Shown here one piece after another: positions 51,983 through 60,049 of a stretch of DNA of 64,000 bases. The translations under genes and the position numbers were made by a program. Every line of letters starts with the position of its first letter. The stretch's first letter is position 1. The notes under the pieces were generated by a model that had not been told where the DNA came from, searched no databases, and saw only the letters and a list, made by a program, of their open reading frames with translations. The stretch is taken from contig NZ_CAXBGE010000008.1 of the NCBI RefSeq assembly GCF_963975345.1, positions 62,001 to 126,000 on the forward strand. The letters run 5' to 3'. The stretch comes from Maricaulis sp963975345 (GTDB lineage: Bacteria; Pseudomonadota; Alphaproteobacteria; Caulobacterales; Maricaulaceae).

Positions 51983-52096
51983 ATGAACAAGGCCAGGGCA
52001 AGCCAGCCAACCTCGCCCTCGCCTGCCAGACAGATCTTCAACAGTAATTGGCGCATTCGCGCCGTCTTCGTCGCATCGGGAGTACCCACAAAATGA
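51983..52096 (+). CDS. possible 37-aa ORF coupling merT and the oxidoreductase
   Basis: ATG at 51983, one base after the merT stop (TGAGATG), reads 37 codons and ends in a TGA that overlaps the next ATG (ATGA, 52093-52096). The peptide is basic, Ser/Pro-rich in its first half and without Cys, so it is not MerP. The tight fit at both ends suggests it is translated, perhaps only to couple the flanking genes; it could also be chance. Confidence 0.35.
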   Translation: MNKARASQPTSPSPARQIFNSNWRIRAVFVASGVPTK

Positions 52097-53442
52097 CCAA
52101 GGAATTTGATCTGATCGTGATCGGGGCCGGCACCGGCGGCAATGGCGTGGCCCGGATGGCTGCAGCCGCAGGCTGGACGGTGGCGAGCCTTGACGCCCTT
52201 CCCTATGGCGGCACCTGTGCCCTGCGCGGGTGCGACCCGAAAAAGATGCTGATCGCCGTAACCGAAGGCGCCGAATGGTCGCACAATATGGCGGGCAAGG
52301 GTCTGGAGGCGCAGGTTTCGGTCAATTGGCCAGACATGATGGCTTTCAAGCGCACCTTCACCGATGCGATGCCGCCGCGGATCGAGGCCGGATTGAAAAA
52401 GGCCGGCATCACCACGCTGCACGGCACCGCCCGCTTCACGGGCCCCGATACCATCGAAATCAATGGCGACACGCTGCGCGCCCGGCATTTCCATATTGCG
52501 ACCGGTGCCCGGCCGATGACCCTGAATATTCCCGGCGAGGCGCATCTGATCACCAGCACCGATTTTCTCGAGCTTCCGGAACGTCCGGACAGGATCGTCT
52601 TCGTTGGCGGCGGATTCATTGCAATGGAGTTCGCCCATATCTCGAAGCGCGCCGGCGCCGCCGAAGTCACTGTGCTGGAGATGATGGATCGCCCACTGGG
52701 CAATTTCGATCCCGACCTGGTCGCGATGCTGGTCGAAGCGACCACTGAACTGGGGATCGACCTGCAAACGACGGCCAAAGTGCTTGAAATCCGAAAGTCG
52801 GGCTCGGCTTTCGAAGTGGATTATGAAACACCGTCCGGCCGGCAAACCGTGGCTTGCGATCTCGTCGTGCATGCGACCGGCCGGGTCCCCAACATCGAGG
52901 ATTTGAACCTTGAAGCCGCCGGCGTCGACTATTCGCGGCGCGGCATCAAGGTCAGCGCCTATATGCGAACCACCAACCCGGCGATCTTCGCCGCCGGAGA
53001 CTGTGCCGATAGTGGCCCCAACCTGACCCCGGTCTCGGCCAATGAGGGCCGCATCGCCGGAAAGAACCTGCTCGCCGGCAAGGACGAGCGCGCCGTTTCA
53101 TACCCACCGATCCCGAGCGTGGTCTTCACCCTGCCGAATCTGGCCATGGTCGGCCTGTCCGAGGCGGCAGCGCAGGAAAAAGGCCTGGATTTTGAGACCC
53201 GGTTCGAAACCACGAGCGGGTGGTATTCATCCATGCGGGTCGGCGCGAAATGGTCCGGTTACAAAATTCTGGTCGAGAAGGGCAGCGGCAAGATTCTGGG
53301 CGCACATCTGATCGGGCCCGGCGCCGAAGAGCAGATCAACCTCTTCGCCATGGCGATCAAGGCGGGCTTGACCGCAAACCAGATCAAGGGGCTGATTTTT
53401 GCCTATCCAAGCTATGCTTCGGACATCGGTTCGATGGTCTGA
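52093..53442 (+). CDS. MerA/glutathione-reductase-like FAD disulfide oxidoreductase
   Basis: Flavoprotein of 449 aa of the class I pyridine-nucleotide disulfide reductases. FAD site LIVIGAGTGGNGVA, redox pair Cys42/Cys47 in GGTCALRGCDPKK, NAD(P) site VFVGGGFIAMEFAHIS, second FAD motif IFAAGDCAD. Compared with mercuric reductase it lacks the N-terminal HMA domain and the C-terminal Cys-Cys, ending AYPSYASDIGSMV. The usual catalytic His-Pro is Tyr-Pro here. By context it should reduce Hg(II) or a thiol buffer; by sequence it is closer to the AYPxxxSDI subfamily of unknown substrate. Start ATG 52093 overlaps the preceding short frame. Confidence 0.88.
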   Translation: MTKEFDLIVIGAGTGGNGVARMAAAAGWTVASLDALPYGGTCALRGCDPKKMLIAVTEGAEWSHNMAGKGLEAQVSVNWPDMMAFKRTFTDAMPPRIEAGLKKAGITTLHGTARFTGPDTIEINGDTLRARHFHIATGARPMTLNIPGEAHLITSTDFLELPERPDRIVFVGGGFIAMEFAHISKRAGAAEVTVLEMMDRPLGNFDPDLVAMLVEATTELGIDLQTTAKVLEIRKSGSAFEVDYETPSGRQTVACDLVVHATGRVPNIEDLNLEAAGVDYSRRGIKVSAYMRTTNPAIFAAGDCADSGPNLTPVSANEGRIAGKNLLAGKDERAVSYPPIPSVVFTLPNLAMVGLSEAAAQEKGLDFETRFETTSGWYSSMRVGAKWSGYKILVEKGSGKILGAHLIGPGAEEQINLFAMAIKAGLTANQIKGLIFAYPSYASDIGSMV

Positions 53443-53896
53443 ATTGCCTGCACAAAAAACCACGGTTATTGACGACCAATCCCAAAAATCACACGCCTGT
53501 CATCAAGTCAGTTGCGGGAGTGCCAGATTGGCGTCTCAGATCCGGGCATCTGCGTTTTCCCGAGGCCGCGACTGAGGTCCTGGAAAGCAGGTTGATCATC
53601 CGCCAGCCGAATAAGGTCGGCGGGACGCCGCATCTCCCAAGTCTTGATCCGCCTCCGTTTCAAAGAAACAGGACCATGTTCCGCCCGCCGCAAACACTGA
53701 GCTACGGCGCGGTGTTGCGCGCCGCGGATCAAGGCGCAAGCAATCATTCGAAGACAGTCATGATACTGAAACTTTTATTTAAACTCGGCCACCACTTGGC
53801 ACGTAACGGTAACGGGACAGGATTACACCCAGCTCTCTTACACGTCCGGGGGGATCGAAAACATGACTCCCGGATCGACTGTTCCGGGAGAATGAA
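53443..53896. other. intergenic region before the P-loop NTPase cluster
   Basis: About 450 bp with no supportable gene. Long frames crossing it (for example 53220-53924 on the plus strand) have no family features. It ends in the hairpin at 53867-53890. I looked for known riboswitch signatures and saw none I could defend. Confidence 0.5.
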
Positions 53897-53899
53897 GTG
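53867..53899 (+). promoter_or_regulatory. hairpin sequestering the SD of the NTPase gene
   Basis: ctcccgga (53867-53874) pairs with tccgggag (53883-53890), 8-nt loop. The 3' arm contains GGGAG, the apparent SD, six bases before the GTG start at 53897. A competing ATG at 53892 opens only a ten-codon frame. Translation may depend on opening this hairpin. Confidence 0.5.
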
Positions 53900-54982
53900 T
53901 CAAACGCCAACGCGTCGTCGATAAAGAAAGCGGGCACAGCCCGTCTTGGTCAGGCCAAATGGGCCTTTTCCACGCGCCTGTGTACCCGGCGCAGTGACGG
54001 ATATATCCGGTCCGACATCACGCCCGCCGCGGGCGATCTCTGCCTGGCCCGCGTGGTGCGCCTCGGCCATCATCAACGCTTGGAGCTGGCAACGGGGCGC
54101 AGGGCGCATCTCTATCCCGGTGACGAAATCGTTATAGCCTATGGCAATCGTTATGCCGTCGACCAATTCGATGCGGTTGTTCCCGACTCGCTGAAACCCT
54201 GCGATCTCGCGGCCGCCGGCGGCGTAGCCGGCACGGTGAGATCCCGACACTCACGAACGCGCCAACCGACCCGGATCGAACCGATCGGCCTGCTCTGCGA
54301 TGCCGGCGGCGAGACCTGGAATCTGAACCGTTTCCGCACGCCGATTCCGCTTCAGTCGCAGGCGTTTTCGCCCAGTGTAATTGCCGTGACAGGTGCCGGA
54401 ATGAATTCCGGCAAGACGACGACGGCGAGCGCGATGGTGCACAGCCTCAAGAAGGCTGGGCTGAGAGTCGCGGCGATCAAGCTGACCGGGACCGGTTCCG
54501 GCGGAGATTTGTGGCAGTTTCTGGATGCCGGCGCCGACCATGTCTATGATTTCACCAATGCCGGCTACGTCTCGACCTGCGGCCTGGGTCTGCCCGAGTT
54601 GACGACGATCATTCAGGATTTGATCGCATTGGCCTCGACTTCGCACGATGTCATTATCGCCGAGGTCGCCGATGGATTACTTCAGACCGAGACCGAGCTT
54701 CTGCTGAAATCCGAGGCCTTCCGTCAGACGGTCGATGCGATGGTCTTCGCCGCCGGCGATGCCATGGCTGCCGCTTATGGTGTCGCACGGCTCAGCGAGA
54801 TCGGATTCACACCCTCATTCGTCTCCGGCCTGGTGACCGCCTCGGAACTCTCCCGGGTCGAGGCCGAACAAGCGTGCGGCCTTCCTGTCCTCACCCTCGC
54901 GGAAATCCTGGCCGGCGATCATGTTCTGCCCCTCGCCCTGCAGACACTGCCGGAAATCCTGGCGGCAGAGGCGGGCCGATGA
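53897..54982 (+). CDS. two-domain P-loop NTPase of unknown function
   Basis: A 361-residue soluble protein. The N-terminal domain (about 15-125) is beta-rich and distinctive: PAAGDLCLARVVRLGHHQRL, ELATGRRAHLYPGDEIVIAYGNRYA, PCDLAAAGGVAG. The C-terminal domain (about 155-350) is a SIMIBI-type P-loop NTPase with Walker A VTGAGMNSGKTTTA and MobB/BioD-like layout (LKKAGLRVAAIKLTG). Similar two-domain proteins occur in other bacteria without a known role. GTG start with the SD in a hairpin. Its stop overlaps the next ATG (ATGA). It heads a four-gene cluster with a hydrolase, porin and ABC exporter. Confidence 0.75.
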   Translation: MSNANASSIKKAGTARLGQAKWAFSTRLCTRRSDGYIRSDITPAAGDLCLARVVRLGHHQRLELATGRRAHLYPGDEIVIAYGNRYAVDQFDAVVPDSLKPCDLAAAGGVAGTVRSRHSRTRQPTRIEPIGLLCDAGGETWNLNRFRTPIPLQSQAFSPSVIAVTGAGMNSGKTTTASAMVHSLKKAGLRVAAIKLTGTGSGGDLWQFLDAGADHVYDFTNAGYVSTCGLGLPELTTIIQDLIALASTSHDVIIAEVADGLLQTETELLLKSEAFRQTVDAMVFAAGDAMAAAYGVARLSEIGFTPSFVSGLVTASELSRVEAEQACGLPVLTLAEILAGDHVLPLALQTLPEILAAEAGR

Positions 54983-55863
54983 GCCCGGCCGCCCTGATGA
55001 ACCCGGTTTCAGACAGCGGCTCGGCGCCGGTCACACAATTCACCGGGCGGCCTGTGAAAACGGCCTGCGTTTCGAGTGTGCGCACCGAGATGGCACCGCA
55101 TGTGCCGTATTTCTTTTCCCGCCCCGCTGCCGAGATTCCCCTTCGTGGCACGATCATTTCGATTCACGGCATCACCCGAAATTCCGCGGCACATGCTTTC
55201 CACATGGCCCGGGCGGCGGGGCCGTCCGGGTATTGCGTCATTGCACCGCATTTCTCGAAAACCGAATATTCGGGCTATCAATTGGCACAGGCCAACGCGG
55301 CAGGCCGCGACGCGTCTCAAGCCTTGAAACTCGTGCTCGCCGACGCATCGCTTCGGTTCGGCATTCCGACGCAGTCACCAATCCTGTGCGGGTATTCCGG
55401 CGGCGGGCAATTTGCCCACCGGTTCGTGCTGACCCAGGATGTCGCGGTCCGGCAATTGATCCTGATCGCACCGGGCTGGTTTACCTTTCCTGACAGCAAC
55501 GAGCCCTTTCCCTACGGGCTCGCTCCCCAGGCCAACGGCATGCCGGGCGCACCAGGCCTGGACCGCCTCCTGCGAACGCCGATTTCGGTCATTGTCGGCA
55601 CATCCGATATTCGCAGGAATGGCACGCTCAATACAGATCCCCGGCTCGATGCGCGCCAGGGCCGCAACCGGTTGGCGCGGGCGAGCGCCTGGGTAGAGGC
55701 GATCAATGCCTCGGCTGAAGAGCGCTGTCTTGAGCCCGCAGCCACCCTGGTGACAGTGAAGAAGGCCGATCATAATTTCGATACCAATTTCCGGCGTCAC
55801 GGCTTTGCCGGGCGCATCCTGGACCTGATCCACAAACAGCACCAACCCAACCCAAAAACTTGA
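54979..55863 (+). CDS. alpha/beta hydrolase of the four-gene cluster
   Basis: Hydrolase of 294 aa. The first 45 residues are variable; the fold begins at LRGTIISIHGITRNSAAHAF (HG oxyanion region), has the nucleophile elbow CGYSGGGQFAHRF with Ser in GYSGG, a probable acid near VGTSDIRRNG, and His in VKKADHNFDTNF. No signal peptide, so probably cytoplasmic. The ATG at 54979 overlaps the NTPase stop. Longer upstream frame not supported. Substrate unknown. Confidence 0.8.
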   Translation: MSPAALMNPVSDSGSAPVTQFTGRPVKTACVSSVRTEMAPHVPYFFSRPAAEIPLRGTIISIHGITRNSAAHAFHMARAAGPSGYCVIAPHFSKTEYSGYQLAQANAAGRDASQALKLVLADASLRFGIPTQSPILCGYSGGGQFAHRFVLTQDVAVRQLILIAPGWFTFPDSNEPFPYGLAPQANGMPGAPGLDRLLRTPISVIVGTSDIRRNGTLNTDPRLDARQGRNRLARASAWVEAINASAEERCLEPAATLVTVKKADHNFDTNFRRHGFAGRILDLIHKQHQPNPKT

Positions 55864-55881
55864 TAAAAAAGGAAACTCGTC

Positions 55882-57054
55882 TTGTCCCTCTATGCTTTTC
55901 GGGCCGTCGCCCTTTCGATCGGCTCCGCCCTTGCCTTCGCCAGTGCCGCCCAAGCGCTTCAGCTTGAGGCCGACCACAACGGACTGAGCTGGGAATCCGG
56001 ACCGGTCAGCATCACCCTTGGCGGCCGCCTGCATCTCGACACAGTCTCGGTCGATGCAGACCAGACGGTGTTCCAGGGGGCCGGCACCGATCTGCGCCGC
56101 CTGCGGCTTGATGCCACTTTTGAATTTTTCGATGATTGGCGCTTCAAGGTCGACGCCGATGTCGGGGCGGCCAGTCCCGGCATCAAAAATCTCTGGATTT
56201 CCTATCGCGGGCTGGACAATACCACGATCACAGCCGGCAATGTCGTGGCGCCATTCAATGGCGAGAACATGATGAGTTCCAATAATCTGAAACTCATGGA
56301 GCGCTCATTGATTGCCGGCCTGTCACCCAATTTCCTGCTCGGTGCAATGGCCAATTATCACACTGACCATTGGTCTTTTTCGCTCGGCGCATTTGAAAAC
56401 CCGATCGCGACGGACCCGCTGACCAATACAGATGACGGCACCAGCGTGGTCGGACGTGTGGTCTTCGCGCCGGTGAATGTGCGCCGCCACGCGATCCACC
56501 TGGCCGCAGCGGTGGAAGGCCGTACCCTGACGACCGGCGAGCCATCGAAGGTCGGAACCCGCCAGGAAATCAGCCTGATCCGGACAAAACTTCTCAACAC
56601 GCACCAAATGGCGGGCGTTGCCGGCTACACCAATTATAATCTTGAAGCGATGCTCATCGAGGATTCCTGGATGCTGCGGGCCCAATATATCTACCGGACC
56701 AATGATGCGCCCGCCCTGGGCGATCCGGTGTTTAACGGGCTCACGCTCGAGGCCGCCTGGGTGATGACCGGCGAGCGCCAGCGCTATAACGTATCCAGCG
56801 GAACATATGGTGCCATTCATCCGCGCAATGCGTTCGGGGCGGTTGAGCTGGCGGCGCGCTATAGCACGCTGAATTTGTCGGACGGACTTGTGGCCGGCGG
56901 CGAGGAAACCAACTGGACCGTCGGCGTCAACTGGTATCCTACGCGTAATCTGCGCGTCATGGGGAATCTTGTCCGGGCCGAAACCTCACCCGGCGCCAAT
57001 GGTTTGTCCGAACGCGTCGATGCGGCCATGGCGCGATTCCAGCTCAGCTACTGA
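55882..57054 (+). CDS. phosphate-porin-like (OprO/OprP type) outer-membrane protein
   Basis: Porin-type protein of 390 aa. A TTG at 55882, with AGGA about 8 nt upstream, starts a signal peptide (SLYAFRAVALSIGSALAFAS, cleavage near AQA). The barrel begins ISITLGGRLHLDTVSVDAD-like (here VSITLGGRLHLDTVSVDAD) and has LRRLRLDATFEFFDDWRFKV and ITAGNVVAPFNGENMMSSNN, wording of the phosphate-selective porin family, and ends RFQLSY. It is 18 bp after the hydrolase gene. The solute cannot be deduced from sequence. Confidence 0.85.
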   Translation: MSLYAFRAVALSIGSALAFASAAQALQLEADHNGLSWESGPVSITLGGRLHLDTVSVDADQTVFQGAGTDLRRLRLDATFEFFDDWRFKVDADVGAASPGIKNLWISYRGLDNTTITAGNVVAPFNGENMMSSNNLKLMERSLIAGLSPNFLLGAMANYHTDHWSFSLGAFENPIATDPLTNTDDGTSVVGRVVFAPVNVRRHAIHLAAAVEGRTLTTGEPSKVGTRQEISLIRTKLLNTHQMAGVAGYTNYNLEAMLIEDSWMLRAQYIYRTNDAPALGDPVFNGLTLEAAWVMTGERQRYNVSSGTYGAIHPRNAFGAVELAARYSTLNLSDGLVAGGEETNWTVGVNWYPTRNLRVMGNLVRAETSPGANGLSERVDAAMARFQLSY

Positions 57055-57125
57055 GCTGAACCCGGTGGACGGAGCCGGCCGGGTCTGTCACTGCGGATGA
57101 TGCAATAGCGGTGGGCGACGGAGAG

Positions 57126-58763
57126 ATGACAGACACATTGAACCCAACCGGACTCGCAGACGACGGTTTGGACATGACGGGGACAACACCGGGACTGTTT
57201 TCCTTCCGGAGTCTGCCAGTCCGGGCCCGGCACCATTTAATGGTGGTCGTGTTGATCGCGATCGGTCAGGCCATCGCCCTGGCCGGCGTGGCGCTGGGTC
57301 TGACGCGTCTGCTCAGTCATCCGGAACGCTGGGAGCCCCTGACGCTGACCTTGGTGGTTTTGGCCGTCATTGTCAGCGTCTGGCTGCGGTTTCGCGAGCG
57401 GCTGGATGGCGAACGGCTGGGTCAGGAAGTGGCCCACGCCACGCGGCTCGCCATGGCCACCCATTTACTCAAACTGCCAACCCGCGGCAGCCGGCCGGTC
57501 CCGCGTGATGTCCTGCTGCGTTTCATCGGTGACCTGACGGCACTGAAAACCTGGTATGCGCGCGGCAGCGTCAGCATCCTGGTCGGCGCACCGCTGTTGA
57601 TCACTGCCGTGACGGTTATTGCCCTGCAAAGCTGGCATTTGGGCACCCTGCTCGGGCTCGTCATTCTCGTCGGTATTTTGATCCAGATCTTACTTTTGAG
57701 CCGGCTGCGCGATGCTGGAAACCTGGCCCGCAAGCAACGCGGCCGCCTGGCCCGCTTCATCGTCGATCGCACCGAGGCCTTGTCCAGCGTCCAAGCTTAC
57801 AGCACATCTGACAGGGAGATCACACGGATCGACAAACGCAGCAGCGCTCTGACCACCACCATGGTCGATCGCACCCGCTGGGCCGGCGCGCTGCGGGCGA
57901 TTGCCGAAGCGGCGGCCTCGAGCATCCCGCTGCTGGTCTTGCTCGACTGGAAATTGACCGGAAGTGTCGCGCTGCATTCCGCTGCCACGACCGTGATCAT
58001 TGGTGGATTGTTGACGCCGCGCATTCGCGAGCTCGGGCGGGTGCTGGAATATCATGCGCTGGCGACGATATCACGTGACCGGATTGCCGCTTTCCTCGCC
58101 CTGAACACGCTTGACGAGCGCAGCGATGCCCGGGCCCTGCGCAAGCGCGGCGGCGACATCCGGCTGCGCGGGCTGGAATTGGCGGGGGTGTTCAATCCAC
58201 TGGGGTTCAAGGCCGCCGCCGGCGCCCGCATCGCTCTGACCGGTCGAAATGGTTCGGGCAAGAGCCGTCTTCTCGGCCTGATCGCCGGTCTGGAAGAGCC
58301 AACGGCCGGATATATCTCCATCGATCACCAGTCCACGGCGAAACGATCGATGCGCTCGCTGCGGCGCATCGTGGCGCTGGCCAGCCTGGATGCACCGCTG
58401 ATGCGCGGCAGTGTCAATGCCAATATCCGACACCGCCGTGCCGACGATCTGGAAACCCAGCTGGCCACGTATGGCTATCGTCAATTGATCGACGAACTCA
58501 ATCAGGGCGGAGACACCCGCATTGGCCCAAGGGGGGAAGGTGTCTCCCTGGGTCAGAAAAAACGGATCATCCTGTTACGCGCCCTGGCACGCCAACCGGC
58601 CATACTCCTGCTCGACGAAATTGAGACCAATCTCGACGCCGCCGGGCTGGAGGTCCTCGATTCTGTGTTCGCAAACTTTCCCGGAACGATTATCGCGGCG
58701 ACCCACTCACGCCACTGGATCGATAAATGTAATGGCCGGTGGACTCTGGACGAACCAGCCTAG
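57126..58763 (+). CDS. ABC exporter-like protein with atypical nucleotide-binding domain
   Basis: Fused membrane-ATPase half transporter of 545 aa. Six hydrophobic helices occupy about 38-310; the nucleotide-binding domain runs from about 345. Walker A GRNGSGKS is near 373-380 and Walker B plus Glu is ILLLDEIETNLD, H-loop ATHSRH. The Q-loop glutamine is not evident (VALASLDAPLMRGS) and the LSGGQ signature reads VSLGQKK, so activity may be altered. The start is ATG 57126 with GGAG very close (spacing 2); GTG 57111 is an alternative. It is the last gene of the four-gene cluster, 71 bp after the porin. Confidence 0.85.
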   Translation: MTDTLNPTGLADDGLDMTGTTPGLFSFRSLPVRARHHLMVVVLIAIGQAIALAGVALGLTRLLSHPERWEPLTLTLVVLAVIVSVWLRFRERLDGERLGQEVAHATRLAMATHLLKLPTRGSRPVPRDVLLRFIGDLTALKTWYARGSVSILVGAPLLITAVTVIALQSWHLGTLLGLVILVGILIQILLLSRLRDAGNLARKQRGRLARFIVDRTEALSSVQAYSTSDREITRIDKRSSALTTTMVDRTRWAGALRAIAEAAASSIPLLVLLDWKLTGSVALHSAATTVIIGGLLTPRIRELGRVLEYHALATISRDRIAAFLALNTLDERSDARALRKRGGDIRLRGLELAGVFNPLGFKAAAGARIALTGRNGSGKSRLLGLIAGLEEPTAGYISIDHQSTAKRSMRSLRRIVALASLDAPLMRGSVNANIRHRRADDLETQLATYGYRQLIDELNQGGDTRIGPRGEGVSLGQKKRIILLRALARQPAILLLDEIETNLDAAGLEVLDSVFANFPGTIIAATHSRHWIDKCNGRWTLDEPA

Positions 58764-58766
58764 CCC

Positions 58767-59882
58767 CTACGCCAACACCCCGGTCGCAAACAACCTTACT
58801 TTCAACCCGCCATGATCGACATAGGGCCCCGGTGCGCCAAATGGCAGGCGCGTCGCCCGGGCGAGATCGACCTCGGTGGTGACGAGCCCAACCCGCCAGC
58901 CGGCAAACCGCGTCATCAAGGTTTTACCGAGACCGCGATAAAGTCCTTGCAGGGCGGTCTTGTTGCCGATGCGGGTGCCGTAGGGCGGATTGATGATGAC
59001 CAGGCCGGGCTCACAGTCGGGCGCCTCCAGCTCGGAGACGGGGCATTGCTGAAACTGCGTGAGGGACGCAATGCCGGCGCGTTCGGCATTGTCGCGGGCG
59101 ACGCGGATGGCGCCGGCATCGCGGTCGGAGCCGTAAAAGCGCAGATCGGTTGTCCGCGGTTCGCGTGGGGCTCGCATCTTGTCCCAGGCCGCTTGGTCGA
59201 ATCCAACCAGCTGCTCGAACGCGAATTCGCGGGTGCGGCCGGGCGCCAGGCCGGCAGCAATCTCGGCGGCTTCGATGATGAAGGTGCCCGAGCCACACAT
59301 CGGGTCGAGCACCGGCTCAGACCCGTCATATCCACACTCGCGCAAGAAGAGCGCGGCGAGAGTTTCGCGCATCGGCGCCTTGGCGACGGCCTGCTTGTAG
59401 CCGCGCTTGTGCAGAAGCTCACCGGAAGTGTCGATGCTCAGCGTGCACAGATTATCCTCCAGCCTCGCCCTGACCTGCACGGCGGCGTCGCTTGTGATTG
59501 GCGCGCCGAGCTCTTCTCGGATCGCGGTCTCGATGCGCTGGGCGGCGGCGCCGGCGTGATAGATTTTCGAACGCTTCGAGCTGGCATCGACGCGCACCGG
59601 CACGTCCGGGCGCAATACCTCGCCCCAAGGGAAACGGCGCGCCAGCTTGTCGAGCTGGGACAAGTGCACGGCATGAAAGGCGCCGATCCGCGCCAGCACG
59701 CGGCTGGCACCGCGGATCTCCAGATTGGCACGCCAGACATCGCTCCAGCCGCCCTTGATGGTGACGCCGCCGGATTCGGCGTGCGGCTCGGGAAAGCCCT
59801 TCTCCACCAGCTCCGCGCACAGCATGGCTTCAAGGCCCGGCGCGGTAACGAGAAAGATGTCGAAGGGGGCGGGCTGGGTCAT
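58767..59882 (-). CDS. rlmL: THUMP-domain 23S rRNA (guanine-N2) methyltransferase, RlmL type
   Basis: SAM-dependent rRNA methyltransferase of 371 aa, like the N-terminal half of E. coli RlmL (COG0116). THUMP domain about 60-165 preceded by FLVTAPGLEAMLCAELVEKG; methyltransferase domain from about 180 with VLDPMCGSGTFIIEAAEIA, an acidic strand FYGSDRDAGAI, and the catalytic IINPPYGTRIG. The C-terminal half of enteric RlmL (RlmK) is absent, as usual outside Gammaproteobacteria. Convergent with the ABC gene, 3 bp apart. Confidence 0.9.
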   Translation of the reverse strand: MTQPAPFDIFLVTAPGLEAMLCAELVEKGFPEPHAESGGVTIKGGWSDVWRANLEIRGASRVLARIGAFHAVHLSQLDKLARRFPWGEVLRPDVPVRVDASSKRSKIYHAGAAAQRIETAIREELGAPITSDAAVQVRARLEDNLCTLSIDTSGELLHKRGYKQAVAKAPMRETLAALFLRECGYDGSEPVLDPMCGSGTFIIEAAEIAAGLAPGRTREFAFEQLVGFDQAAWDKMRAPREPRTTDLRFYGSDRDAGAIRVARDNAERAGIASLTQFQQCPVSELEAPDCEPGLVIINPPYGTRIGNKTALQGLYRGLGKTLMTRFAGWRVGLVTTEVDLARATRLPFGAPGPYVDHGGLKVRLFATGVLA

Positions 59883-60049
59883 GAGGCAGGTTTATCGGAG
59901 AATGCGAGGTGGATCGACGCCGCTGTGCTGTCGCGCTCAATCGCCGCATTACAATATCGTTAATTTGACGCGCCCGGCGCAAACGCGCTCTATTCCCTCA
60001 ACTTTGCCCGGTGTGTGATTCAACGGGTGTAATTGGGGAAGCAATCACG

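Noticed and set aside
53443..53896. Cobalamin or other known riboswitch upstream of the NTPase gene
   Set aside because: Fragments such as GCCAC occur but the conserved boxes in the right order do not; only the terminal hairpin is supportable.
53220..53924. 234-codon plus-strand frame between the reductase and the NTPase gene
   Set aside because: Starts inside the reductase in another frame, has no motif or signal, and ends inside the next gene.
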